DNA from: Bacillota bacterium
Lineage (GTDB): Bacteria > Bacillota_I > Bacilli_A > RF39 > UBA660
Length of the DNA: 44,097 bases
Direction: 5' to 3'
NCBI GenBank assembly: GCA_023391185.1
Contig: JAEWBI010000053.1
Span: 1-44,097 of the forward strand
The position numbers and the translations under genes were made by a program. Shown piece by piece: positions 7,368 to 15,730 of this stretch. The first letter of the stretch is position 1; each line of letters starts with the position of its first letter. Below the pieces are notes generated by a model. It had not been told where the DNA came from. It did not search any database and saw only the letters and a list, made by a program, of their open reading frames with translations.

Positions 7368-7375
7368 CATATTAG

Positions 7376-7402
7376 GAAGTAACTTAGTTACTTCTTCTTT
7401 TT
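7376..7402 (+). terminator. Hairpin between hsp20 and htpG
   Basis: GAAGTAAC (7376-7383), loop TTA, GTTACTTC (7387-7394), then TTCTTTTT. The stem is weak in GC, so it may terminate only partly and leave htpG in the same unit. Confidence 0.6.
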
Positions 7403-7414
7403 AGAGGAGGAATT

Positions 7415-9298
7415 ATGAAGAAAAAACAATTTAAAGCAGAATCGAAAAAACTACTTAATTTGATGATTAATTCTATATATACAAATAAGGATATATTTTT
7501 AAGAGAGTTAATTTCAAATGCAAGTGATGCAATGGATAAAATATATTTTAATTCATTAACTGATAAGAAAATTAAAATTGATAGAGATTCATTAGAAATT
7601 AATATAAAAGTAGATAATGAAAAGAAAACAATAACTATTAGTGATAATGGTTGTGGTATGACAAAAGAAGAATTAGAAAATAATTTAGGTACGATAGCAG
7701 AAAGTGGTTCAAATTTATTTAAAAAAGAAAATAAAAATGACGATATAAGTATTATCGGCCAATTTGGTGTGGGGTTTTATTCTGTATTTATGATTGCAGA
7801 TAAAGTTGAAGTTCATAGTAAATCATATTTTAGCAATGAAAGTTATGTTTGGGAATCTTCTGGAGAAGATGGATATACTATTTCAGAAGACAATAAAAAA
7901 ACATTTGGAACAGAAATAGTAATTACAATAAAGGAAGATACAGAAGATTACGAATATAGTAAATATCTAGAACAATATACTATTGAAGAATTAGTTAAAA
8001 AACATTCTAATTATATACATTATCCAATTAAAATGGAAGTGATTCATAAGCATTTAAAAGAAGGATCAAAAGATGAATATGAAGATCACAAAGAGATAGA
8101 AGTATTAAATAGTATGATTCCTCTATGGAAAAAGGATAAAAGCGATATAAAAGAAGAGGAGTATGATGATTTTTATACTTCAACATACTCTGATTATGAA
8201 AAACCTTTAGATGTTATAAATTATAAAGTTGAAGGTAACTGTAGTTTTAAATCATTACTATTCATACCAAGCCATGCACCTTATGATCTATATTCAAAGG
8301 ATTATAAGAGAGGACTACAATTATATTCTAATGGTGTTTTAATAATGGACAGGTGTGAGGATTTATTGCCAGACTACTATGGTTTCGTAAGAGGTTTAGT
8401 GGATAGTGAAGATATATCATTAAATATTTCAAGGGAAATGCTGCAACAAGATAAACAATTAAAAGTTATGTCTAAAAATATTGAGAAAAAAATTAATAGC
8501 GAACTTAAAAATATGCTTTCTAATGAGCGTGAGAAATATGAAAAATTCTTTAAAGAGTTTGGCATGCAAATTAAAATGGGTATTTATAATACTTATGGAA
8601 TGGTAAAAGAAGACCTTCAGGATTTATTATTATTCAACTCTTCAGTAGAAGATAAAATGATAACTTTAAAAGAATATATATCTAGATTAAAAGATAAACA
8701 AGACAAGATATACTACGCTGTTGGTGAAAGTGCAGATAAAATTAATTTGATGCCTCAAGTTGAAGATGTAAAAGAAAAGGGATTTGAAATTATTTACCTT
8801 TTAGACTATATAGATGAATTTGTAATACAGGTATTACATAAATACGATGATAAAGAGTTTATTAATGTCTCAAATGCTGATCTAAATATAGAATCTGAAG
8901 ATGAAAAGGCCGTGATAACAAAGCTAAATGAAGAAAATAAAGAATTACTTTCTAAAATAAATACAATTTTAAACGGAAGTGTAAGCAAAGTTAAATTTAC
9001 TAATAAATTAAAAAAACATCCTGTTTGTTTAACGACAGAAGGTAATATATCAACTGGAATGGAGAAAGTTCTTAGCGCTATGCCAGTAGAACAAAAATTA
9101 AAAGCCCAAACTGTTCTATCAATAAATGCTAGTCATCCTATTGCTGATAAGATTAAAAAGTTATTTGAAGATAGTAACTCTGAGGAACTTGAAAAATATA
9201 GTAAAATTTTATATTCTCAAGCAAGATTAATTGAAGGAATGAGTATTGATAACCCTAGTGAAATAAGTGATTTAATTTGTGATATACTTTCAAAATAG
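7415..9298 (+). CDS. htpG: Chaperone HtpG (bacterial Hsp90)
   Basis: At 627 residues this is full-length HtpG: GHKL ATPase domain with NASDAMDKI, DNGCGM and GQFGVGFYS (residues about 30-125), middle domain with the catalytic-loop Arg region (SREMLQQDK, about 340), and the C-terminal dimerisation domain. It refolds client proteins in the cytosol using ATP. ATG 7415 follows GAGGAGG. No promoter is visible between 7367 and 7415, so expression comes from the hsp20 promoter. Pairing of an Hsp20 gene with htpG under one heat-shock promoter makes functional sense, since Hsp20 holds clients that ATP-driven chaperones process. Confidence 0.97.
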   Translation: MKKKQFKAESKKLLNLMINSIYTNKDIFLRELISNASDAMDKIYFNSLTDKKIKIDRDSLEINIKVDNEKKTITISDNGCGMTKEELENNLGTIAESGSNLFKKENKNDDISIIGQFGVGFYSVFMIADKVEVHSKSYFSNESYVWESSGEDGYTISEDNKKTFGTEIVITIKEDTEDYEYSKYLEQYTIEELVKKHSNYIHYPIKMEVIHKHLKEGSKDEYEDHKEIEVLNSMIPLWKKDKSDIKEEEYDDFYTSTYSDYEKPLDVINYKVEGNCSFKSLLFIPSHAPYDLYSKDYKRGLQLYSNGVLIMDRCEDLLPDYYGFVRGLVDSEDISLNISREMLQQDKQLKVMSKNIEKKINSELKNMLSNEREKYEKFFKEFGMQIKMGIYNTYGMVKEDLQDLLLFNSSVEDKMITLKEYISRLKDKQDKIYYAVGESADKINLMPQVEDVKEKGFEIIYLLDYIDEFVIQVLHKYDDKEFINVSNADLNIESEDEKAVITKLNEENKELLSKINTILNGSVSKVKFTNKLKKHPVCLTTEGNISTGMEKVLSAMPVEQKLKAQTVLSINASHPIADKIKKLFEDSNSEELEKYSKILYSQARLIEGMSIDNPSEISDLICDILSK

Positions 9299-9318
9299 GC
9301 ATAAGCCTATTTTTTTTA
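9294..9318 (+). terminator. Intrinsic terminator of htpG
   Basis: AATAGGC (9294-9300), ATAA loop, GCCTATT (9305-9311) and a run of T. The stop codon TAG is part of the stem. Confidence 0.85.
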
Positions 9319-9442
9319 ATGCTTATAGGTAATTAATTAGTGAGATAACAAATTTTGTGTAAAGTTAATATAAAATATCACTTTCCAAAATTCTCTTTGT
9401 TCTACAATTATTTTTTGTTTTCTTTTATTATTCTTCTTTAAA

Positions 9443-9451
9443 TGATATAAT
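9443..9451 (+). promoter_or_regulatory. Extended -10 promoter (TGATATAAT) with very short leader
   Basis: The -10 ends 17 bases before the GTG start at 9469, and AAGGTGAT lies between them. The transcript would begin at about 9458, at the ribosome binding site itself. Confidence 0.6.
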
Positions 9452-9468
9452 GAATTAAGGTGATAGTA

Positions 9469-9987
9469 GTGAATTATTTGGCACAGTTATTTGGTCTTGC
9501 ATCTTTGGCACTTATTTGTATTAGTTATCAACAAAAGAAAAAAGAAAATATTTTGTTTGTACAAATTTTTGCTAATTTATTTTATTTTATACAGTATATA
9601 TTACTTGCAGCATTTTCAGCCGCAAGTGCAAATATAATTTCAATTGTTAGAACTATACTATTTTATAATTACGAAAGAAAAGATAGAGATATACCATTAT
9701 ATTATTTAATCATTTTTGAATTAATTATTGTAATTGTAGGTATATTTACATATAGAAATATTTATTCAATTATTCCAATAACTATTGCACTAACTTATGC
9801 GTATGGTACTTGGCAAAAAAATTCTAGGGTAATGTATTCAATTTTTCTTTTAGCAGGTTTTTTTTGGATATTATATAATTTTATAGTTGGAGCATATATA
9901 TCAATTATAGGAAGTGTTATAGAAATATCAGCTAGTGCGATAGGATTTATAAAAATGAAAAAAAATAGTAATGAAATTATTAAATAA
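9469..9987 (+). CDS. YgjV-like integral membrane protein
   Basis: The 172-residue protein has about six hydrophobic segments and the pattern of the YgjV (Imp-YgjV) family: an N-terminal helix with G-L-A-S-L-A-L-I-C-I-S-Y-Q, an N-L-F-Y-F-I-Q-Y helix, and short loops. Its function is unknown in the family. GTG at 9460 and GTG at 9469 are both in frame; AGGTGA (9458-9463) fits only the second. Start by GTG and a leader of about 10 bases suggest modest translation. The flavin reductase gene follows after 38 bases without a hairpin, so they may share a transcript. Confidence 0.75.
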   Translation: MNYLAQLFGLASLALICISYQQKKKENILFVQIFANLFYFIQYILLAAFSAASANIISIVRTILFYNYERKDRDIPLYYLIIFELIIVIVGIFTYRNIYSIIPITIALTYAYGTWQKNSRVMYSIFLLAGFFWILYNFIVGAYISIIGSVIEISASAIGFIKMKKNSNEIIK

Positions 9988-10025
9988 ATTAATTATTTTC
10001 ATTCATAATAATTAAGGAGGTTAGT

Positions 10026-10568
10026 ATGGAAAAAATTAAGATAGTAGGAATAAGTGGTAGTTTAAGAAAAGAATCTTTTAATACTGCATTATTAAAAAAT
10101 ATTAAAAATATTTTTAGTGATACAATTGATTTAGAAATAGTTGATATTTCTAATATTCCATTTTTTAGTGAAGATATTGAAAATCAAAATATAGAAAGTA
10201 TCACTATATTAAGTGACAAGATAAAAAAAGCTGATGGTGTAATAATAGCATCACCAGAATATAATTATTCAATTTCTGGAGTATTAAAGAATACTATAGA
10301 TTTTTTATCAAGGGTACATAGTAAACCATTAGATGATAAAAAAGTAGCAATATTGAGTGCTTCAATTGGCATATTTGGTGGAAGTCGTATGCAGTATGAC
10401 CTTAGAAAAGTCTTGTTATGTTTAAACTCTGATGTTATCAGAAAGCCGGAAGTATTTATCTCGGATGCTTCAAATAAGTTTGATAAAAATGGTATTTTAA
10501 TAGACGAAAAGGCGATTGAAAAAGTTTCACTACTAATAAATTCTTTTGTTAAAGAAATACAAAAATAA
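10026..10568 (+). CDS. NAD(P)H-dependent FMN reductase
   Basis: The protein has 180 residues and flavodoxin-like fold of the FMN_red family: G-I-S-G-S-L-R-K-E-S-F-N-T at the N-terminus binds the FMN phosphate, and S-P-E-Y-N-Y-S-I-S-G (about residues 76-85) followed by LKNTIDFLSR is the second signature, as in chromate/quinone/azo reductases. It should transfer electrons from NAD(P)H to quinones or other acceptors in the cytosol; the substrate cannot be told from sequence. A good GGAGG precedes the ATG. Confidence 0.9.
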   Translation: MEKIKIVGISGSLRKESFNTALLKNIKNIFSDTIDLEIVDISNIPFFSEDIENQNIESITILSDKIKKADGVIIASPEYNYSISGVLKNTIDFLSRVHSKPLDDKKVAILSASIGIFGGSRMQYDLRKVLLCLNSDVIRKPEVFISDASNKFDKNGILIDEKAIEKVSLLINSFVKEIQK

Positions 10569-10591
10569 AAATATGCATTATGCACATTTTT
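10567..10591 (+). terminator. Hairpin after the FMN reductase
   Basis: AAAAATATGCA (10567-10577) and TGCACATTTTT (10581-10591) pair with one mismatch. A second AT-only inverted repeat TTACAAA/TTTGTAA (about 10594-10612) with TTTTTT follows; it lies in the gap between two convergent genes. Confidence 0.55.
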
Positions 10592-10633
10592 ATTTACAAA
10601 ATATTTGTAAGATTTTTTATACAAGTTATTATT

Positions 10634-12667
10634 CTATTTATATTTATTAATTATTCTTAATGTGTTTAAAATAGTTAATATTGTTACACCTGTATCAGCA
10701 AACACTGCAAGCCACATGGTTGCTACTCCATAAACACTTAGAAGAAGAATTACTAACTTTACAGTAATAGCAAATATAAGATTTTGCTTTATTATATTAT
10801 TTGTATATTTTGATATGCTTATAGCTTTAGATATTTTACATAAATCATCAGTCATTATAACAATATCGGATGCTTCAATAGCAGCAGAAGAACCTACACC
10901 ACCCATTGAAATCCCAACATCTGCTCTTTTTAGTACAGGAGCATCGTTTATTCCGTCTCCTACAAAAGCAACAATATCATTTTTTGTAGCTATCTGTTCA
11001 TACGCATTATATTTATCAGTAGGTAACATTTGATATTTTATTTGATCTATTCCTAATTTTTTTCCTATTTCTAATGCAACTTCTTTTTTATCGCCGGTGA
11101 ACATATAAGTTTTTATGCCATAATCTTTTAAATCTTTAATTGTATTATATGCACTATCTTTTATGCCATCATTTATAGTTATCGAAGCAACATGTTTACC
11201 ATCAATGTTTAAGTGAAGATTAGTATCTTCATTACAGTCACATGTTCTTGTAGTACCAATTTTAATACTTGTATTATTAAGAGTAAAAGATATTCCCTCA
11301 CCAGTTATCTCTTTATAGTTTTGAACTTCACTAGTATCAATTTTTCCAGTTAGAAGTTTCCTAATTGATTTAGCAATTGGGTGATTAGAAAAAGACTCAC
11401 CTTTTACTAATATTTCAATTATTTTTTCCACAGTATAATTTTTGTCAAATGATTTTATATTAGTTACTTCAAATGAACCGGTTGTTATTGTGCCAGTTTT
11501 ATCAAAAACTATTTTATTAATATTCCTAGCAATATCTAAAAAATTACTTCCTTTTATCAAAATCCCATTTTTTGAAGAAACGCCAATTCCTGTGAAATAG
11601 GAAAGAGGAACAGAAATAGCAATAGCGCAAGGGCAAGAAATAACAAGAAAAGTAAGACCACGATAGATGCTTTCGCTATATTCAACATTAGTGAATAAAG
11701 GTAGAAAAACTACTAGAATAATTGCAGAAAGAATCACAAGTGGCGTATATATTTTACTTGCTTTTGCTACAAAAGTCTCTGTATTTGCTTTTTTATCAGT
11801 TGCATCTTCAACAAGTTCTAAAATTTTAGATATAGTTGAGTCTTTAAACAAACTAGTTACGACAACTTCTATTAATTCGTCAATATTAATAGAACCAGAT
11901 AATATTTCGTCACCTTTATTAACTTCTAATAGTTCAGATTCACCAGTTAAAGCAGACGTATCTAGTTTTGTTTTACCATTAGTAATTCTGCAATCTACTG
12001 GAACTTTCTCGCCTTTTTTAACTATCAAGATATCTCCTATTTGTATTTCTTCAACATTAATTTTCACTAGATCATTCTTTTCTTTTTTATTTGCATAGTT
12101 TTGTTTTATATTAAGCAAATTCTTTATTGATGTTCTTGTATTATTTATTGCTTTTTCTTCCAATATTTTTCCTAAAATATACAGAAATAAAACCATTATT
12201 CCTTCCGTAGTTTCCCCAATTAAATATGCACCTATACATGATATTGTAATTAACGCATTTTCATTAATTGCTTTATTTGTTATTAAAGCAGAAATAGCAT
12301 TTATAAGAGGTCTATATATAAGCATTAAGTATGACAAGAAGATTAGCACTTCGTTTAAAAAAAATGGTAGTTTTATACTTGTACCGATAATACCAAATAA
12401 AGCTCCTAATACTAAGACGGATATATAATATTCTTTATTTTGTTTTACAACATTTTCATCAATAATTGAAGCTTCATTTTCAATTTTTTTGACAAGTTTA
12501 TTTAAATCTTTTAAACTTATTTCATACTCACTTTCAAAGGATATTTTTGATGTAGAAAAATTAACAACAACATTTTTAAATAATTCATTTTTATTTAATT
12601 CTTCTTCTATTTCTCTTGCACAATTTGCACAGTCAAGATTAATGATATTATATTTGTATCTTTTCAT
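10634..12667 (-). CDS. P1B-type heavy-metal ATPase, Zn/Cd/Pb class
   Basis: The protein has about 677 residues: an N-terminal HMA domain with C-x2-C (D-C-A-N-C-A), eight predicted membrane segments, TGES actuator motif, S-C-P-C-A in TM6, DKTGT phosphorylation site, S-N-H-P histidine-proline motif, and GDGINDAP. TM7 keeps a Lys (A-I-T-V-K-L) and TM8 an Asp (A-D-T-G-V-T), the pair that marks P1B-2 exporters of Zn, Cd and Pb, as opposed to copper pumps. Start at 12667 is chosen because AGGAG is properly spaced from it; an in-frame ATG at 12685 lies inside csoR. TAATG overlap with the csoR gene indicates translational coupling. Confidence 0.92.
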   Translation of the reverse strand: MKRYKYNIINLDCANCAREIEEELNKNELFKNVVVNFSTSKISFESEYEISLKDLNKLVKKIENEASIIDENVVKQNKEYYISVLVLGALFGIIGTSIKLPFFLNEVLIFLSYLMLIYRPLINAISALITNKAINENALITISCIGAYLIGETTEGIMVLFLYILGKILEEKAINNTRTSIKNLLNIKQNYANKKEKNDLVKINVEEIQIGDILIVKKGEKVPVDCRITNGKTKLDTSALTGESELLEVNKGDEILSGSINIDELIEVVVTSLFKDSTISKILELVEDATDKKANTETFVAKASKIYTPLVILSAIILVVFLPLFTNVEYSESIYRGLTFLVISCPCAIAISVPLSYFTGIGVSSKNGILIKGSNFLDIARNINKIVFDKTGTITTGSFEVTNIKSFDKNYTVEKIIEILVKGESFSNHPIAKSIRKLLTGKIDTSEVQNYKEITGEGISFTLNNTSIKIGTTRTCDCNEDTNLHLNIDGKHVASITINDGIKDSAYNTIKDLKDYGIKTYMFTGDKKEVALEIGKKLGIDQIKYQMLPTDKYNAYEQIATKNDIVAFVGDGINDAPVLKRADVGISMGGVGSSAAIEASDIVIMTDDLCKISKAISISKYTNNIIKQNLIFAITVKLVILLLSVYGVATMWLAVFADTGVTILTILNTLRIINKYK

Positions 12668-12966
12668 TACATTAATCTCCTGCATAGTTCCATTATTTCA
12701 TCAATAGATTCATATCTTTCATTATTTATATCTTCGACAATGCAAGTTTTAATATGGTTCTGAAGTATCTCTTGCCCTAAACTTTTTAGTGACATACTTG
12801 CAGCAGAAATTTGTATTAATATCTCATTACACATTCTATCTTCTTCTATCATTTTACTTATTCCATTTAGTTGACCTTGAATTCGGTTCAATCTTTTCTT
12901 ATAACTTTGCTTTTCTTCAATTGATCTATGTTTAATAGTAGTATATTCTTCATTTAATTTAATCAT
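12667..12966 (-). CDS. CsoR/RcnR-family metal-sensing repressor
   Basis: The 99-residue all-helical protein has the R-L-N-R-I-Q-G-Q-L-N-G-I segment and M-I-E-E-D-R-M-C typical of the DUF156/CsoR family. Ligands visible are Cys46, His71 and Cys75, the C-H-C set of copper sensors, plus His13, which lies where Ni sensors such as InrS have an extra ligand. An ATG at 13044 is in frame but lies upstream of the promoter; 12966, after GGAGG, is the start. Its operon partner is a Zn/Cd/Pb-class exporter, so the inducer is uncertain. Binding of metal should release the repressor from the site at 12981-12996. Confidence 0.9.
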   Translation of the reverse strand: MIKLNEEYTTIKHRSIEEKQSYKKRLNRIQGQLNGISKMIEEDRMCNEILIQISAASMSLKSLGQEILQNHIKTCIVEDINNERYESIDEIMELCRRLM

Positions 12967-12980
12967 TATTTTCCTCCTAA

Positions 12981-13031
12981 ATACCCATAGGGGTATATAA
13001 AAAGTATATTCTTTATGTACTTCTTTGTCAA
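12981..13031 (-). promoter_or_regulatory. Promoter and probable operator of the csoR-ATPase operon
   Basis: On the minus strand TTGACA (13026-13031) and TATACT (13003-13008) are 17 bases apart. The inverted repeat ATACCC-ATAG-GGGTAT (12981-12996) lies directly at and after the expected start (about 12996). C-rich/G-rich arms of this type are characteristic of CsoR-family operators, so metal-free regulator would block transcription start. Confidence 0.8.
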
Positions 13032-13035
13032 CAAC

Positions 13036-13077
13036 AAAAAACAATATTTGTTCTTCGTTTAAACAATTATTGTTTTT
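13036..13077 (-). terminator. Terminator of the LysR gene
   Basis: AAAAACAATA (13036-13045) pairs with TATTGTTTTT (13068-13077), with an inner TTGTT/AACAA pairing. The hairpin includes the last codons of the LysR gene and ends five bases from the -35 box of the csoR promoter. Confidence 0.55.
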
Positions 13078-13945
13078 TTAATAATTCCATAAATTTTAAT
13101 GTGCTGAAAGTTGGATAAGTATCTTTCTTTATGGCATATCCTAACTTTCTTGTTGGTATATTTAAATTTGTTTTTAATTCAAATAACTTATTATTTAATT
13201 CACTATTAATAAATTCTTTTGTAACTAGTCCTATACCAAAACCATTTATAACCAATTCAGAAAGTAATCTATGACTTACAACCTCCATGAAAGGTTTGCA
13301 AATTAAATTTTCTTTTTCTAGAAAATCATTAAAATTATTTCTTGTTACAGAAGGTGCTTTTTGTAGAATTAATCGATTATTCAAAAGCTCTGTATTATTA
13401 ATGAATTGTACATCTTTAAATAATTCATTTCCAACAAAAATATCGTGTAATTCTGTTATTGTGCTGATAGATAAATCTTTTATATCTCCTTTTGGTATAG
13501 CCATTATAACAATATCTAAACTTCCATTTCTTAATTCTTTTATTAAGCTTTCAGTTAAATTATTAGTTATATTTATATCAACATTGGGATACAATTTATG
13601 AAATTCACTTAGGTAAGGCATTAAAAAATGTTCCGATATTGTTGTTGATGCACCAATATTTAATACACCATCATCTAATTGTTTTAAAGACATAAACTTA
13701 TTTGTTCCATTAATAAAATAAGTCATACCTTCCTTTATATATTTATAAAGTTCTTCGCCTTCATTTGTTAATACTACTCCTTTTGGAGTTCTTATAAAAA
13801 GTTTTCCCCCTAGTTCATCTTCGAGGGTTCTAATTGACTGGGTAACTGCTGGTTGACTAATCAGTAATTTTTCTGCACCTTTTGAGATACTGCCTTGATT
13901 TGCGACTTCATAAAACATTTTATATAATTCAAAATTTATATTCAT
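13067..13945 (-). CDS. LysR-family transcriptional regulator
   Basis: The 292-residue protein has a winged helix-turn-helix at residues about 1-60 (F-Y-E-V-A-N-Q-G-S-I-S-K-G-A-E-K-L-L-I-S, then SQPAVTQSI) and a two-lobe periplasmic-binding-protein-like effector domain (about 90-290). The start at 13945 follows GGAGG; the ATG at 13969 lacks a binding site. It is divergent from the unknown gene pair at 14034-15637, with only 88 bases between the starts, the usual arrangement of a LysR regulator and its target. The effector is unknown. It resembles CysL-like members by general pattern only. Confidence 0.92.
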   Translation of the reverse strand: MNINFELYKMFYEVANQGSISKGAEKLLISQPAVTQSIRTLEDELGGKLFIRTPKGVVLTNEGEELYKYIKEGMTYFINGTNKFMSLKQLDDGVLNIGASTTISEHFLMPYLSEFHKLYPNVDINITNNLTESLIKELRNGSLDIVIMAIPKGDIKDLSISTITELHDIFVGNELFKDVQFINNTELLNNRLILQKAPSVTRNNFNDFLEKENLICKPFMEVVSHRLLSELVINGFGIGLVTKEFINSELNNKLFELKTNLNIPTRKLGYAIKKDTYPTFSTLKFMELLKKQ

Positions 13946-13966
13946 ATAACCTCCACTTATATTCAA

Positions 13967-14017
13967 CATAATGTATATATATTATGATTATAACATCAAA
14001 GTTGATATACTACAAAT
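13967..14017. promoter_or_regulatory. Divergent promoters with a LysR-type palindrome
   Basis: For the LysR gene, minus-strand TGTTATAAT has its -10 at 13987-13992. For the pair on the plus strand, TGATATACT has its -10 at 14006-14011. The inverted repeat CATAAT-N8-ATTATG (13967-13986) contains a T-N11-A core as in LysR-type boxes and overlaps the LysR transcription start, suggesting autorepression and control of the pair. The 16-base string TTGATATACTACAAAT (14002-14017) recurs at 18224-18239. Confidence 0.55.
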
Positions 14018-14033
14018 GAAAGGAAGATAAATT

Positions 14034-14513
14034 ATGAATAATGAATTACTAGTTAAACAATATACATTGTTTGAAAAATTAAATAATCGTCATGTTATAG
14101 AAAAAATAAATAGTTTTATAGAAAAGTATGAAACTGAGTTTACTATGGAACAATCTAAAGAAGCAATTAATAGAATAAAAGAGTTTGTGAACGGTAAAGT
14201 TAAAGAACAAACAAGTTTGGAATTGGAAAAGGAAAAAATAAGAAATGAAATTAGAGCTACTTGTAAACATGAGATTTTAAGAAAAAATTATGATCAAGCG
14301 GTCTGCCTAATCTGTGGACATTGGGATTTTATAAAAGAAGTAAATTATAATCACTTTTTCTTTGAAGAACTGATGTACCCTGAAGAAAATTATATCTATG
14401 AAATAATTTATAAAATAGCTATAAACGATGAAAATGTTTTTGAAGTATTTGAGGATTATATTGACAATATCGAATTAAATAAAGCTAAAGTTTATAAAAG
14501 GAGGATAATATGA
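14034..14513 (+). CDS. Unknown protein with a Cys/His zinc-binding motif, paralogue of the next gene
   Basis: The 159-residue protein starts with charged helices (residues about 1-80), followed by C-K-H-E-I...C-L-I-C-G-H at about 81-103, a probable zinc-binding C-x-H...C-x2-C site, and a helical C-terminus that ends VYKRR. The motif and the C-terminal helices align by eye with residues about 65-170 of the next protein, so the two are tandem paralogues. The ATG is preceded by AGGAAG. It overlaps the next gene by 4 bases (ATGA), and its last Arg codons form the next ribosome binding site. I know no named family. Regulation by the divergent LysR protein is likely. Confidence 0.65.
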   Translation: MNNELLVKQYTLFEKLNNRHVIEKINSFIEKYETEFTMEQSKEAINRIKEFVNGKVKEQTSLELEKEKIRNEIRATCKHEILRKNYDQAVCLICGHWDFIKEVNYNHFFFEELMYPEENYIYEIIYKIAINDENVFEVFEDYIDNIELNKAKVYKRRII

Positions 14514-15637
14514 AAAAAAGAGATATAATAAATCTACTTAACCTAAGAGCCACATATATAAATACAACAACTTTATCTAATTTAGGCACTCATTTTCCAT
14601 TAAATGTATTAGAATTAAAAAATGAGATTGATATTTTAAAAAAAGAACAAGAATTGGCAGTAGAACTACATAAGCAAAGCGAACAAGAGATAAAAAAACT
14701 AGAGTGTACTCATGAAGTAAGGTTAACTTATTCTTGTATATTCGGATGTAACTCAGAGTGTGTATTATGCGGTAAAAGAATAAATGGAGATAATTTCTTA
14801 AATGGTACTATATATAATGATGTTAATAGGAACAGGTACTATGTCTCATTTCAAGGTGATTACAATGATGTAGATGAAGGTTTTATTCCAGGTGTAGAAG
14901 AATCAATTATTCATAAGTATATTTTAGAAATATCAAAAAGATATAATGATGAAGATGACATTGATTTAGTTCAGGAATTTAAAGAACTAAATTTGGAAGA
15001 TTGTAAGATCTATGAAAGGCCTTTTAAGAAAGAAAATTATATTCTAATAATAGGTGGTTCAAATAAACAGTATATCTCCAACGATTCATATATATCTTCT
15101 TTAAGAACTGATTTAAGTATTGAATTGTCTCATTATTTTTTAGGTATTTCAAAAACAAATGTAGAGTTAATAGATTCACCAGAAAATATTAGTTCTAAAA
15201 AGTTTCAAGAAAATTTTCCATATCAATCAAGTAATTTTAAATATATCTCATATGAAGACAGTGATGAATTATTAAAAGAAATAGAATCTTTAAGTGGTTT
15301 TTGCCCATTTGATCTAATTATTAATTTGGCTAATTTAAATACATACGTCATTAGTAATGGAAATATATTTAAAGATGAAATAGATCTAAAGTTAAAAGAG
15401 CTTTTTCCAAACAGCTTTATTATAAATATGAAACAAATAGATAATTTATCAGATCGAGAAGTGTTAGAAAAATTTAAACAATTAATTCTAGAATATAACT
15501 TAATAGTTGGATATAAAAATAATATTTCTAATAATAAGACTTTTTATACATTAGAAGAAAATAAAGAAAATATTGTAGATGGTATACAAATTTCTTCTCT
15601 TTGTGACAATATAAAAAAACTTGTTTTTAAAAAGTGA
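14510..15637 (+). CDS. Unknown 375-residue protein: zinc-motif domain plus a Rossmann-like C-terminal half
   Basis: Residues about 20-70 form a coiled coil-like helix. Next come C-T-H-E-V...C-I-F-G-C-N-S-E-C-V-L-C-G at about 68-91, a Cys-rich metal site, and a helical stretch ending C-K-I-Y-E-R. These parts match the preceding protein. The second half (about 180-375) starts with Y-I-L-I-I-G-G-S-N and contains alternating hydrophobic strands and helices (L-I-I-N-L-A-N-L-N; S-F-I-I-N-M), which suggests a nucleotide-binding or Rossmann-like fold, but no standard motif is convincing. ATGA overlap and an AGGAGG binding site inside the upstream gene point to coupled synthesis of both proteins, perhaps as a complex. 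Confidence 0.65.
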   Translation: MKKRDIINLLNLRATYINTTTLSNLGTHFPLNVLELKNEIDILKKEQELAVELHKQSEQEIKKLECTHEVRLTYSCIFGCNSECVLCGKRINGDNFLNGTIYNDVNRNRYYVSFQGDYNDVDEGFIPGVEESIIHKYILEISKRYNDEDDIDLVQEFKELNLEDCKIYERPFKKENYILIIGGSNKQYISNDSYISSLRTDLSIELSHYFLGISKTNVELIDSPENISSKKFQENFPYQSSNFKYISYEDSDELLKEIESLSGFCPFDLIINLANLNTYVISNGNIFKDEIDLKLKELFPNSFIINMKQIDNLSDREVLEKFKQLILEYNLIVGYKNNISNNKTFYTLEENKENIVDGIQISSLCDNIKKLVFKK

Positions 15638-15651
15638 CAAATGTAATCTTT

Positions 15652-15677
15652 AAAGATATCTAAGATATCTTTTTTTG
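15652..15677 (+). terminator. Intrinsic terminator of the unknown pair
   Basis: AAAGATATC (15652-15660), TAA, GATATCTTT (15664-15672), followed by T-run. Confidence 0.75.
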
Positions 15678-15730
15678 GTATTTATGTTTAAAATATAGAT
15701 ATACTATTACTGGATAATAGTGAGGTATAT

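Noticed and set aside
10265..10624. Minus-strand frame of 119 codons over the FMN reductase
   Set aside because: Antisense to a well-supported gene, no binding site and no family resemblance.
12967..13044. N-terminal extension of 26 residues on the CsoR-family protein
   Set aside because: It would start upstream of the promoter and operator; the ATG at 12966 behind GGAGG is consistent.
14511..14513. Possibility that TGA encodes Trp (Mollicutes code)
   Set aside because: TGG encodes conserved Trp in many proteins, and TGA ends genes at overlap sites such as ATGA and TTGA.
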